The notes under the pieces were generated by a model that was not told where the DNA came from, made no database searches, and saw only the letters and a list, made by a program, of their open reading frames with translations. From Cololabis saira (Eukaryota > Chordata > Actinopteri > Beloniformes > Belonidae), in assembly GCF_033807715.1 (NCBI RefSeq), contig NC_084609.1, positions 35,229,850 through 35,293,849 on the forward strand: a stretch of DNA of 64,000 nucleotides. The letters are read 5' to 3'. The position numbers and the translations under genes were made by a program. Below are positions 22,766 through 34,417 of this stretch, one piece after another (the stretch's first letter is position 1; every line of letters starts with the position of its first letter).

Positions 22766-22950
22766 CGGGAAGAGAAGTTTGACAGAGCTCTGGCTGGTCG
22801 AGCGCAGCTAACCGTTAGCACCGTTAGCGCAACCAAAACACCCGCGCTGAAGGCTTCTTCTTCGCCTGTCGGTCTGCGCATGCTCGGGTCGGCCCGGCTC
22901 GGCGTGCTGCCCCCCGCCGGCGAGGTGCGGTACTACCACAGGGAAGCGTA
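22766..22950 (-). promoter_or_regulatory. Likely NCAPH2 first (non-coding) exon and CpG-rich promoter
   Basis: This is the only CpG-dense stretch upstream of NCAPH2. On the minus strand a good donor, CTTCCCG then GTGAGC, ends at 22766 and could splice to the acceptor near 20704. A GCGCATGCTC sequence at about 22876 resembles an NRF-1 site. A short plus-strand reading frame starts at the same ATG (MLGSARLGVLPPAGE) and meets a GT donor, so a divergent transcript is possible, but I do not recognise that peptide. No TATA box is evident. Confidence 0.4.
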
Positions 22951-22987
22951 TCTGTCAAGTTTGGGATTTAAAAATAAGGGCAGTTTT

Positions 22988-23509
22988 CTATGGACGTAGA
23001 TTTGTGTCTTAATTATTCAATCAAAAAAAGATTTCTTCAATCAAAAATATATTTTCAATAAAAAAATTCACTTCAATCAAACAAATTTTCACTTTAATCA
23101 ACAAAAAAAAAATCACTTCAAATCGAAAAAAATATTTTCAATCCAAAAAGTGTTCAAATTTAATTTTTTGGGACTCAAATACTTTTTTGCATTCAAACAC
23201 TTTTTTTCTTTGATTGAAAAAGTTTTTGTTTTATTGAAGTGATTTTTTTTCATTGAAAATATTTTTTTTCTTTTTGAAGCAACTTCTTTTTTGATTAAAT
23301 GATAAAGACACAAATGTCCTACCCATAATATGGCCCAAACACAAAAAAACACTACTTCAATCAAAAAAGTTGTTTCAAACAAAAAACACTTTTTTTCTTT
23401 GATAATTTTTTTTGATTGAAGTAAAAAAAATTTTAATTGAAAATACATTTTTTGATTGAAGAACTATTTTTTTTTATTGAATAATTAAGACACAAATCTA
23501 CCTCCATAG
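22988..23509. mobile_element. Foldback MITE upstream of NCAPH2
   Basis: The ends CTATGGACGTAGATTTGTG and the inverted CACAAATCTACCTCCATAG are flanked on both sides by TTTT. The interior consists of TTCAATCAAAAA words that are themselves inverted about the centre, so the whole 522 bp could fold back. Confidence 0.72.
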
Positions 23510-23689
23510 TTTTCCACCGCTGGCTGTCAACCAGCCCAACTGAGATCCAGTATCTTACTGTACATTTCAAGACAGGTTTACAAGAAATCTGAAATAACTA
23601 CCTGTCAAACATTTATAAACTACAACTATATGCCTAGAATCTGATAGGTCTACCTTTGTTGACACTGATTCGTATGTATATCATTTCTA

Positions 23690-23960
23690 TAATCAGAATC
23701 AGAATCAGAATTAGGTTTATTGGCCAAGTCAGGTTAAACAAGACAGGGAATTTGACTCTGTTATTTTCGCTCACTGTACAGTAAATAGACAAGTGACAGC
23801 TCTTATTAACATATATACAATTTAAAAAAAGTGAAAGGTGCAGCAGTATGAGGTAGACATGGTTAATGAAAGGTGCATTGTTACAGCATATGATTGTGGT
23901 TATTATTATTATTATTATTATCATTATTATTATTATTATTATTATTATTGTACAGTGATT
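23690..23960 (-). mobile_element. LINE 3' end-like fragment with (ATT)n
   Basis: AATCAGAATCAGAATTAGG, TTTATTGGCCAAGTCAGG and GGGAATTTGACTC form a well-known fish repeat tail, read here in reverse. An (ATT)n run follows at 23896-23949. Confidence 0.45.
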
Positions 23961-25300
23961 GATTACTCCCAATTAAGCCCAATTATAAATATACAATAGA
24001 AAACAAGACAGATTACTTTATTAAAAACAACCAATTGATTTATTTTATGGAAATAATTTATTTACATATTATTTACATATTATGTTATTTCACAATGTTT
24101 ATATGTTTATATTTACAAATCAGAGTTAACCAGTGTTAAACTGTTTTAAGTATCAACACACTTTCTTCAAGCCCACTGTCCAATTTGTTTATGCTTTACC
24201 TATTTTCTTTCTGTCACTGTTTATAGGTTATTGCCCTTGCTTTTCTTTTTTTGAGCACTTATTCATAGACATTTTCAGATCAAATTACATCAAATAAGAG
24301 ACAAGGAGATAATGAGCCATTTAACAGTCCAGGGCCGAATTATTGTCTCAGTCCAGGCCTGGTCATTACTAAATAAATGCAAAAATTAAAGATACAATCA
24401 TGACAGCAATTAAAAAAATAAATAAATTAATGAAATAAGAAACTGGACACTGGTGAAGAAAATCTCCACAGATCATTTTATTCCATTCAAGTTCCTCTTA
24501 ATATTATCATTTTATGTTCCTTATTGATTAAACTCTTACATTTGTTAATTTTATGGGTTGTAACTTTTTTAAAGGTGTCAAAAAGCCGCATCTCTGTCGC
24601 GGTGTGGTGGTGTGATGCGCGACTCTGGCCACTAGGTGGCAGCGCTGCAGCGCTTCTCTCTCGCTGTAGGAATCAGCTGACTGCTGCAGCTCTGACTGGT
24701 CCTGCTGGGAACTGTGGTCACTTTTAATCCAGATCCTGGTCTGAGGAGTCCAGAATGAGGACCTGAGACCGCAGGACCTCAGATTGCTCAGCCACATTCC
24801 TCCATCAGGCCTCGGTGGGACTGGAAACCAGCGCAATAAGCTTCATGTCGCCTTCTGTTTGTCTTTAATAGATCAGCACCTCGGCAGCAACAATGAAGCC
24901 GACAGAACTCACATTTGTGCTGGTGGATTAAAAAAAACTTAAAATGGTGAAGCCGGAGCCTGGAAGGCGTGCAGGACTCGGCCCGTTGCAGCCGTGTTTG
25001 TGAGAGTTAAATAAAACCGAAATAAAACCAGTCACAGTGAAAGACCGGAGCAAAATCCTCTCTATGGTCCTTCGTGTTTGGTTCTGCGGCTGTTTTTCTG
25101 TTTCTTCTGTGTAGCCTGGGGTGGATCAGTGGGTCGAATCGGCTGTCCTTCAATGGGTGGATTGATCCCAGACCTAATCATCCTGGAGCACTGAGGTCCA
25201 CTCCACCTCCTCTGGGGGGTGTTGAGAAAAAACGGATAAACCTTTGCTGGATCTGAACGTATGATGATCCACGCTGGTGAGTCCTAAAAGGAAACATCAT
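23960..25300. other. Intergenic sequence without a recognised gene
   Basis: AT-rich to 24540, then mixed composition. A CTCF-like motif sits at 24629-24642. The open frames show no family features. Confidence 0.4.
24629..24642 (+). promoter_or_regulatory. CTCF-like binding motif, forward
   Basis: CCACTAGGTGGCAG fits the core vertebrate CTCF motif, with GC-rich flanks (TCTGG before, CGCTGCAG after). Motif match only. Confidence 0.45.
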
Positions 25301-25309
25301 GGTTGATCC

Positions 25310-27470
25310 CTATTTGACCCCATATTGGCCCATATTTGGCCCATATTTGGCCCATATTTGACCCATATTTGACCCATATTTGACCCAATATTTGACCCAA
25401 TATTTGGCCCAATATTGGACCCACATTTGTCCCACATTTGACCCACATTTGACCCACATTTGGCACATATTTAACCCAATATTTGACCCATATTTGACCC
25501 AATATTTGGACCAATATTGGACCCAATAGTAGCCCATATTTGACCCATATTTAGCCCATATTTGACCCCACATTTGACCCACATTTGACCCACATTTGAT
25601 CCACATTTGACCCACATTTGGCCCATATTTGACCCACATTTGACCCTTCATTTGGCCCATATTTGACCCATATTTGACCCATATTTGACCCAATATTTGA
25701 CCCCACATTTGACCCACATTTGACCCATATTATATTTGGCCCAATATTTGACCCACATTTGTCCCACATTTGACCAACATTTGACCCACATTTGGCCCAT
25801 ATTTGGCCCCATATTTGACCCAATATTTGACCCCACATTTGACCCATATTTGACCTATATTTGGCCCGTATTTGGCCCATATTTGGCCCATATTTGACCC
25901 ATATTTGACCCATATTTGACCCAATATTTGACCCAATATTTGGCCCAATATTGGACCCACATTTGTCCCACATTTGACCCACATTTGACCCACATTTGGC
26001 ACATATTTAACCCAATATTTGACCCATATTTGACCCAATATTTGGACCAATATTGGACCCAATAGTAGCCCATATTTGACCCATATTTAGCCCATATTTG
26101 ACCCCACATTTGACCCACATTTGACCCACATTTGACCCACATTTGGCCCATATTTGACCCACATTTGACCCTTCATTTGGCCCATATTTGACCCATATTT
26201 GACCCAATATTTGGCCCATATTTGACCCACATTTGACCTACATTGTGCCCACATTTGACCTACATTTGACCCACATTTGGCCCATATTTGACCCATATTT
26301 GACCCATATTTGACCCAATATTTGACCCCACATTTGACCCATATTATATTTGGCCCAATATTTGACCCACATTTGTCCCACATTTGACCAACATTTGACC
26401 CACATTTGGCCCATATTTGGCCCTATATTTGACCCAATATTTGACCCCACATTTGACCCATATTTGACCTATATTTGGCCCATATTTGACCCATATTTGA
26501 CCCAATATTTGACCCACATTTGACCCATATTTGACCCAATATTTGGCCCAATATTTGACCCACATTTGTCCCACATTTGACCTACATTTGACCCACATTT
26601 GGCCCATATTTGACCCATATTTGACCCAATATTTGACCCCACATTTGACCCACATTTGACCCATATTATATTTGGCCCAATATTTGACCCACATTTGTCC
26701 CATATTTGACCCATATTTGACCCAATATTTGACCCACATTTGACCCATATTTGACCCAATATTTGGCCCAATATTTGACCCACATTTGTCCCACATTTGA
26801 CCAACATTTGACCCACATTTGGCCCATATTTGGCCCTATATTTGACCCAATATTTGACCCCACATTTGACCCACATTTGACCCATATTTGACCCACATTT
26901 GACCCACATTTGGCCCATATTTGACCTATATTTGACCCAATATTTGGCTCATATTTGACCCACATTTGACCCAATATTTGACCTATATTTGACCCAATAT
27001 TTGACTCAATATTGGACCATATTTGACCTATATTTGACCTATATTTGGCCCATATTTGACCCATATTTGACCCAATATTTGACCCCACATTTGACCCATA
27101 TTTGACCCATATTTGACCCAATATTTGGCCCAATATTTGACCCACATTTGTCCCACATTTGACCAACATTTGACCCACATTTGGCCCTATATTTGACCCA
27201 ATATTTGACCCCACATTTGACCCACATTTGACCCATATTTGACCCATATTTGACCCACATTTGACCCACATTTGGCCCATATTTGGCCAATATTTGACCC
27301 AATATTTGGCCCATATTTTACCCATATTTGACCCAATATCTGGCCCACATTTGAGCCATATTTGAACCAATATTTGACTCATATTTTACCCAATACTTGA
27401 CCCAATAATATTTAGCCCATATTTGACCCACATTTGGCTCATATTTGACCCAGTATTGGCCCGTATTCCT
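25310..27470. repeat. 2.1-kb minisatellite of 11/12-bp units with 536-bp higher-order repeat
   Basis: Units are TTGACCCATAT, TTGACCCACAT, TTGGCCCATAT and TTGACCCAATAT. A long block beginning near 25531 recurs at 26067, a shift of 536 bp, and further shortened copies follow. It is the same family as the array in NCAPH2 intron 1. The minus-strand frames of 70-238 residues are repeat artefacts. Confidence 0.95.
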
Positions 27471-28505
27471 GGTCCTGAGGTCATCAGGAGACCCTCCAGG
27501 CAGAGACTCTGGAGGCGGGTTTCCATCAGGAGGGGTCTGGGGTTAAAACCCAGGACCTGGACCTGCATCAGGACCAACCTCCTCCTCGGTTCTCCCAGCC
27601 CCCGTTACAGGACCCGGCAGGATCCACTGGCTTAGCAAACCCCCCCATGACACTCGGTGGCCGCGATGCCTCACTTTTACTGAGATCCTACCATCAGGAC
27701 TGGTTCTGGACCCGTTTACGGGGCCCGAACCTGCCTTGTGGAGGATTGGTCACGTGACCATCGTGTTTCACGGTGTTTCCGGGCCGCCGCTGCTTCGGTT
27801 CCTGCTGCTCTGAACTCCAAGTGTTTCCATAAACGTATTAAAATCTAATAAAGCCGACGGAGTGAGTCTGTCTGCCGAGGACGAAGATGAGGAGCAGCAG
27901 CGTGATGAACCCAAATCACATTTCATGCAGATAGAAACATGATGAGATTTTCTTTTCAGAGATATTATGTTGCTGTTGGAGCTCAGAGATCATCTGTCGC
28001 ATATGTGTTTATATTTGTGCTGCTGCTGCTGCTGGGAAAGATGGTGATGCTGAGGATGATGATGATGATGAGGATGAGATCCATCCATCTTTGTGATTCA
28101 ATCTTTATTTACGTGACTCCTCACAATCATCAAAAAACAACATTAAAAACATCCAGGAGTAATGAATTCCCAGAGATGATGGTGATGATGATGAAGATGA
28201 TGATGGTGCTCCTGGAAGCCCCTCCCCCTGCAGCTCCAGAGTATTATTAGTCTGAAAGGACGTTTGTAATTAATGCCTCTGAGGGGGAGGCGGGGGGTGA
28301 TGGGGCAGCTGCACCTAAAAATACTGCTCCCAATTTAACCCGGCGGACGTTTAATCCAGGAGTCGACGCCCCCCTGCTCTTCCTCCTCCTCCTCTTCATC
28401 CCCACAGATCCACACATTCCTCGTTGCATCGTTGCAACAAACACAAACCAGAGGACGGATGGAAACAGCTGGATCAGTCGCTGACGTCTCTGAAAAGCAT
28501 TTATA
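27471..28505. other. Intergenic sequence, no gene recognised
   Basis: GC-mixed sequence with ATG/GAT-rich simple stretches near 28040-28080 and 28175-28210 and GAGG-rich tracts near 28270 and 28385. Confidence 0.4.
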
Positions 28506-28600
28506 TACCCCTTTTCCACCAAACCAGTTCCAGGCTGGTTCTGGTTCACAACTAGTTCAACTCCGAACCTGCTGGGAACCGGTTTGGTGGAAAAGAGGTA
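28506..28600. mobile_element. 95-bp foldback MITE with TACCCCTTTTCCACC ends
   Basis: TACCCCTTTTCCACCAAACC on the left is the reverse complement of the right end GGTTTGGTGGAAAAGAGGTA, apart from one base. ATA flanks both sides. The same ends bound the larger element at 36897-38627. Confidence 0.8.
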
Positions 28601-28813
28601 ATAGTTCCCCCCCAGCAAAGGGGTTGGGCCAACGGTACCTCATCAGAAAACCACACATAGTTCCTCCCCATATACACGAATCCAGCAAAAACCGGAAGTC
28701 GAGCGGCCACCATTACTGCAGTGGCGGCTCCCTGGCAGGCTCTCTTAATGTATTTGTATTTCAGTGCTTTTGAATGAAAGGGACCCCAAAAGTGGAGTGC
28801 TTTAAGTTTAAAA

Positions 28814-29050
28814 TGTCTTGGAATTCGGGGAGGACTTCTGCCATTCTTGGCTGTTCAAACAGCAGTGGAAAATTACAAATCTGGAAAAAAACGTTATGCA
28901 AAACACACAGTCCATTACCAAACGAAGACTGTCCTTGTGCCAGACCGTACGCATTACACCGATTTCCTGGGCGTGCCGAAGACCAAGGTGTTCGCCAGAG
29001 GTGGATACAAAACATCCACAGAAAGGACTTTGTCCCAAATAAAAACAGTA
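28814..29050 (+). pseudogene. THAP-domain gene fragment
   Basis: The first zinc Cys appears as Ser (RTSAILGC where RTCAIVGC is usual), and the frame diverges after VPNKNST, where C-x2-H-F should follow. The SWIM-type fragment on the other strand is its convergent neighbour. Confidence 0.6.
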
Positions 29051-29084
29051 CAGCAAGTATTTACAAATTGTCATTCTCTCCATG

Positions 29085-29311
29085 TCAAAATGACTAGCAT
29101 TCAGGTTAGCATAGCCCAACTGCGAGTGTCTCACTGATCCCCCCAAAATGACACGATTCTCATCTAAATGGCGGTGCAGAATTTGCCCGACCCATCCGGA
29201 GCTGAGATAGTTCTGCCCTTCAATTAGAGACCTGTAATTGCGTTCTTTTTGGTCATTGGACGCCAGGCGATCAATAAAATATTCTTGGATACCTAAAATA
29301 AAACAAAACAT
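29085..29311 (-). pseudogene. Fragment of a SWIM/YqaJ-type transposon protein
   Basis: The minus-strand frame follows a TTTTAG acceptor near 29297 and reads RNYRSLIEGQNYLSSGWV, QILHRHLDENRVILGGSV and RHSQ. Similar segments precede SWIM fingers in fish THAP/YqaJ proteins (recognition from memory). The SWIM Cys/His residues are not present, so the gene is truncated. Confidence 0.5.
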
Positions 29312-29479
29312 AAACAGGTGTTGTTGTTGTTGTTTTTTTTAATCACATAGCCTTTCCATAATGATTAAATGTCGCGCTGCTAGCTTGGCTCGCCGGATTC
29401 GTGTATAAGAGGCGGGGCCAACAGTACCTCATCAGAAAACCGCACATAGTTCCTCCCCATATAAGGGGCGGGGCTAAAG

Positions 29480-31787
29480 GTTGCTCAAAAGACAACCTCA
29501 CAAAGGGATGATGGGAGAAAAAGTTTGAATCTTTAACCTTTGATGTTAAAACCGATTCAAACCTTCGTTCAACCTCCGCTGCAGCATCGACACTCTTTAC
29601 ATCACGATTACATCACTGCTCCATCATCACGCTGCTAGCCCCGCCCACACACTCCCTCTACATGAACGGACTGATTTGATTGGCTCCCCGTGACCTTTGG
29701 GTATATTTACCAAGCTCCAACGGATGGTTGGTTCCTGCTTCTCCCGTAACTCTTCATCGTTGGGAAACTTTCACATGAAACGACCCTGGAGACATTTGAG
29801 ACTCCAGAGAGACATTTTTACAAAGGAGGTCGAGTTTATTTACTTCCTTCAAAAGTCTTTAAATTTAAGGTTCATCGGGACTTTATCCCAGTAGAAGCAT
29901 CTTTATTATGAACCAACCAATACATATTATTGATGTTAGGAAGTAGATGGAGATGGTATGAAACAGGAGAAACATTCAGTTACAGGGCAGTAACTATACA
30001 CACATCCAGGGAAATAATAAAAACCGGGCCTGGTACATAAAACACCAGAAACAACTGGACTGGAAGCAGTTTGGAGGCTCGGAGGCTCGGAGGTCCATCG
30101 AAGCGGTTCGGAGCCTCAGTTCGTATCTTTGTCAGAAACGAAGAACAACCTCGTTTTAATGGAGACTTCACTGATTTCCCAGAAGAGATGAAATAATAAG
30201 AGATTAAACCCGTAAATAAAACTTCATTACATCTTCTGAAGAGGTTGCTCGCAGGTCGGATCAGTCTTGAGCCTGTTAACTCGATAAAAACACTGTGAGC
30301 GATCCGAGGTTCTGGTGGCGGCGCCGTGTTGAACCAGGGAAGTGTGTGTTTCCTGGGTCGGAGGCGACGCCGCTGTCGGATTAGTGTTTGTGTGTCTCGG
30401 AGGAAATCAAAGCATTTAGCTGATCAAAGCGTCCAATCAAATCTCGACAGGCTCCCTAATTATCAATTACTGTCTGATTACTGACGTGTTTGTGACACTG
30501 AAGCCGCCGACTGACGGCGGTTCTCCGAGGAGGCGTCTGACTGATGCTCAGCATCCGAGACAGCTGTTGGTGTTAGCGCCTGAACACGCCAACGCTCAAC
30601 GTTGTTGTTGCTCAAATCCAGAATCCAGACCCGGGAATCTTAGAGATCTGAGTCCAAACGAGCCCAGAACCCCGAGAGGACGGGTCAGAAGGCGCCTGAA
30701 AACCTGTCTAATTTGAATTAGGTGTGAGGTCTACGCCGTAGCTACTGCGTAGGTGTGAGGTCTATGGCGTAAATTGCGTAACATATACTTTATATTCCAC
30801 TTTATGTGTCTGAGCTACGTTCAGGTCGTGAACTAAAGGAAACTCGGTGCTGCACAAGAAGAACCTGCACTGCCACCTAGCAGTTGGTGATGTAATGAGT
30901 GACGTAAACAATAACGCAGAACGCCAGAGACGGCATGTGGTTAGTCACGTTTAGCCTACGAACGTAGCTGCTACGCAAAAGCAGAACCATTTTCTAGCTA
31001 TTGTAGCTGGCTGGGTGTATGCTAAAATGATGCTAGCTAATGTTACTAAACATTTATTCTGACCACTGACCAGATCCAAACTGCCTCATTTCAAACATTT
31101 CTACTGAAAAATCTGATAAACTTAAGTTTAAAATAAATTAATCTCCAGAAATGCTATATTAATAAAAACACTGACAACATATTTATTTGTATATGACTTT
31201 ATGAAGCAGCAGAAACTACGCTTCGGGTAGTAATCAGGCGTAATGCATAAAATGAAGGCGGAGTTTAACCCGAAACTACGTTAATCTGAGCTTCACAGTC
31301 GAAACTTCAAGAACGCCGAAGCTCGAGAAACTTTAACATAGCCTGTGCCCGGTATCAAGGATTTCAAACTAAAAGCATGTATTTCAAAATAAAAGTTAAT
31401 CAAGCGTTATGAGTTATGTCCGTTACAGACCTAAAGTGTTAAAGGTCAGTTACGGCGGGTGATTTGGGAACTTTGCTGGTCCTTGTTTCAAATCTGGCAA
31501 CGCAGACCAGCTCGGTTCTGGTGACAGCCCTCAATGGGTCAGAAACATAGCCTGAGCAGAACCAGAGTGGTCCAAGACAAAACCCAAGACACTTTCCTGA
31601 CACGAACAGTTACGATGGCAAGGAAACGTTCAAGGGAGCCTGAAACAAGCTGGAAAATGGACAAGCCGCTCCTGTCCTCCCGCCCTGAGGGTTTTAGATA
31701 GACTTGTAGTTTTCGGGACGACTTTTTTGTGGTCTTGATACCCTCTGGTCTAGGTTTAGGCGGTCCTGACTAAGTCTAGTTTTAGAT
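29480..31787. other. Intergenic sequence with a CNE-like stretch and a CTCF-like motif
   Basis: No gene is recognised. 30390-30490 looks like non-repetitive regulatory-type DNA (CCTAATTATCAATTACTG). 30720-30790 and 31190-31330 hold words such as CTACGCCGTAG and AACTACGTT, probably old MITE pieces. Confidence 0.4.
30870..30883 (-). promoter_or_regulatory. CTCF-like binding motif, reverse
   Basis: CTGCCACCTAGCAG is CTGCTAGGTGGCAG on the minus strand, a close fit to the CTCF core and nearly identical to the forward motif at 24629. Confidence 0.4.
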
Positions 31788-31795
31788 GCTCCAAC

Positions 31796-32049
31796 TAGGG
31801 TTGCCACCCGTCCCGTAAAATACGGAATTGTCCTTTATTTGAGAAAAAAATGTTGCGTCCCTTATTGAACTAATACGGGACGCGATTTGTCCCGTATTTT
31901 CATTAACGCCCCATACACACGTCTGTCACACACACATCAACACTAAATTTAACACTAATGAACAAAATAAAACACAGGAAACATTAAGGCCAACAAAATG
32001 TTTGTGGCGGGACAACAGGACCTGCTGCGTCTGTGCCCAGATCTTTATA

Positions 32050-32123
<74 letters not shown>

Positions 32124-32809
32124 GTGTGTGCCAGACAGCGGGGAGGTGAAAGAAATATATTATTTCCCACTACATTCAAAGTGAGATATTTCAAGCCTTT
32201 ATTTGTTATGATTTTGGTTATTATGGCTCAAAGTTTATGAAAACCCCAAATAAAAAATAAATTAGAGAATATTCTATGAAATCAATAAACAGTTCCATCA
32301 TCAAAATTATAACAAAAAAGGTTTAACATATCTTGCTTTGCATGTAATAAGACTAGGTAATATATAAGTTTCACCTTTTAGGTTGAATTATTGAAATAAA
32401 TGAACTTTTACAACATATTCTGGTTGAATTATTGAAATAAGTTAACTTTTACACCATATTCTAGTTGAAATATTGAAATTAATTAACTTTTACACCATAT
32501 TCTAGTTGAATTATTGAAATAAATTAACTTTTACACCATATTCTTCACCTGTAGCTATATTATACATATTGGCTGATGTGGACGTATAGCATAGGAGGAT
32601 ATTTCAGTTGCTGTATGGTTGGCTGTCTGTACAGTCATGCAAGTTCAATGCTATTAAAGCACTTTAAACTTTAAATCAAAGCATTTGGTTTTTTCATATA
32701 AAATAAACACATTTTTATGCAGTTTAGAAGTTTTGGGGCTTTTTTTTGGCTCCTGCACTGCTGAAATCGGGGCGTCCCTTATTTCTATTTCTGAAAGGTG
32801 GCAACCCTA
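31796..32809. mobile_element. hAT-type element with TAGGGTTGCCACC ends, copy 1
   Basis: Ends are TAGGGTTGCCACC and the inverted GGTGGCAACCCTA. The exact 8-bp target duplication GCTCCAAC lies at 31788-31795 and 32810-32817. 1014 bp, with an (ATT)n expansion at 32051-32121 and a stepwise repeat of TTGAAATAAATTAACTTTTAC near 32390-32540. Copy 2 is at 62070-62637 in the opposite orientation. Confidence 0.9.
32051..32121. repeat. (ATT)n microsatellite inside the hAT element
   Basis: About 23 perfect ATT units, absent from copy 2. Confidence 0.9.
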
Positions 32810-32817
32810 GCTCCAAC

Positions 32818-33464
32818 CCACCAGATTTCCATTACACGGGTCGTTCCCCGGCTCCAGGGGGGTCTGATGAGGCCGCGCTGAGTCACGTCTATAACTCGTG
32901 GTTCAGCTCGGCGGGTTCAGGACGTCTGCAGAGAGGAGAAGAAGAAGCGTTAGCAGGTGGCTCCTGCTGAGTCCACGTTAGCGATAATGTAGCAGCAGCG
33001 GCGCTCAGACACATTCATTCTGTTAAATTAGCTCTCGGAGGGAAACAGGCCGCGGCCCCAGCGTTAAACACCGTCCTCACGCCTGATGATTTATGTTCCG
33101 GGGACCCGGTTCTGCCCCTGAAGAGACGGCGGCCCCCACAACACGACTTCATAACAAGAGCAACACCGGCGCTCGCATAAACCCGTCTCCGGGAGACTAA
33201 TCTGATGCAGCAGATATGATTATGTTCCTGCCAGCGGGACATTCCGGTTCTGCTAGAGAATTTAAGGGCAGGACATTTATTCAGGGTGGACATTTATTCA
33301 GAGGTTCAGGGTCCCAAAGGACTGAGGACTGGATGAAACCAAAGAGTCCAAAACAACTTCCACAGAGGTTCCAGGTCCAACACCGTCCATCACCGTCGGG
33401 ACCGAAGTGGACGAACCACAGAGCTTCTGGGACGATGTCCTTTGGATATCATGTCTATGTCCAC
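32818..33464. other. Unique mixed-composition sequence, CNE candidate
   Basis: 32870-33250 is non-repetitive and balanced in GC, with words such as TGATGATTTATGTTCCGGGG. No coding pattern. Confidence 0.35.
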
Positions 33465-34408
33465 TAGGGGTGTAACAATATATCGTGCCACAAAATTTCA
33501 CGATACAAAAACGTCACAATACGTGTCGTGGAGGTGACAAAGTGTATCGCGATATTGGGTTATTAATATTAATCTATTGTGTTGACTAGTAACGACCGCG
33601 CCTCGACCCGGTTTTGAGCTCTGAACCTTTACTAATGTAAGGCTGGTGTAGAGTTAAGCCTTACCTTATTAAATTAAACCTTTTTGGGGTCGTGAGTAGG
33701 ATAAGGTTCCAGTGTACTTTAATGTCCCTCAACAGTGTAGGATTTTAGAACATCAACAACAGCACCTAGTGCCGTACTGTGGCGTATCACTCCGCCCAAT
33801 CTAAAACAGACTAATCACTACAGATAAACTGACTAGTGTAATTATTGTCCCTGATTTACAGAATATAAAGAATATATTTATAAAATAATGAACCCTGAAT
33901 TACCAAAACAACCTTCTTAACAAAAATAAATCTCCTCTTACACGTATAAGGTGAGCATGAATCAATCTTTTTTATGATGTAAAATTGTATGTATTTATTT
34001 ACTTTTATTTATTTATTTTTTTATTTTTTTATTTATTTAATTTTAGTTGTTACATTTCTGGAAAAGGAAAATGTCAAATCATACATGAAAGAAACTATTC
34101 AGTTTGTGGCAAAATATTTGTACTTGTATGAAACTGAAGATGCATAATGCAAACCTGACATTTACTTTTAGTTCAGTTTGTGGAAAATGGTTGGCCTGGC
34201 TTTGTCTTTAAAACTTAAACAGTTATAAAGCATTACAAACTGTAACAATAGGGCAAACGTACAGTATTGTTTTGTATTTTGTCTCTTTCAAATAAAAGAC
34301 AATTTTTTCCAGTCATATGTTCCTCATGCAAGGTTGTTAAAAAAATACTGCTATAATATCGTATTGTATCGTTATCGTGACCTCAATATCGTGTATCGTA
34401 CAAACCCT
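33465..34408. mobile_element. hAT-like relic (TAGGGGTGTAACAAT ends)
   Basis: TAGGGGTGTAACAATATATCG on the left and CGTGTATCGTACAAACCCT on the right are inverted, with additional TATCG/CGATA words inside both ends as in fish hAT-Charlie-type MITEs. The target duplication is not recognisable. Confidence 0.6.
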
Positions 34409-34417
34409 TCAAGGAAA

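Larger units (their letters stand above)
28673..29405. mobile_element. Internally deleted ISL2EU-like element with THAP and pre-SWIM fragments
   Basis: Ends are TACACGAATCCAGC and the inverted GCCGGATTCGTGTA, flanked by TA on both sides. On the plus strand from 28814 a THAP-like frame reads MSWNSGRTSAILGCSNSSGK, LQIWKKTLCKTH, CPCARPYALHRFPGR and WIQNIHRKDFVPNK. On the minus strand from about 29300 a second frame reads YFIDRLASNDQKERNYRSL and GQNYLSSGWVGQILHRHL, like the region before the SWIM zinc finger in fish SWIM/YqaJ transposon proteins. Two genes facing each other, one THAP and one YqaJ-type, with TA duplications fit ISL2EU as I recall it. Both frames are truncated. Confidence 0.62.
28610..29478. 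repeat. Duplicated unit split by the ISL2EU-like insertion
   Basis: The sequence GTACCTCATCAGAAAACC followed by ACATAGTTCCTCCCCATATA occurs twice, at about 28635 and 29425. The insertion at 28673-29405 sits in the TATA at the end of the first unit. Confidence 0.75.

Noticed and set aside
22706..22999. 97-residue plus-strand frame across the CpG island as a complete gene
   Set aside because: Runs through the inferred NCAPH2 5' exon and into a MITE; no family features. Only a possible divergent first exon is kept as a finding.
25284..27382. Minus-strand frames of 70-238 residues ([11 protein letters not shown]...)
   Set aside because: Pure product of the 11/12-bp minisatellite.
28818..29137. 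Additional plus-strand frames overlapping the THAP fragment
   Set aside because: Shadows in other frames; only the frame from 28814 shows the THAP pattern.
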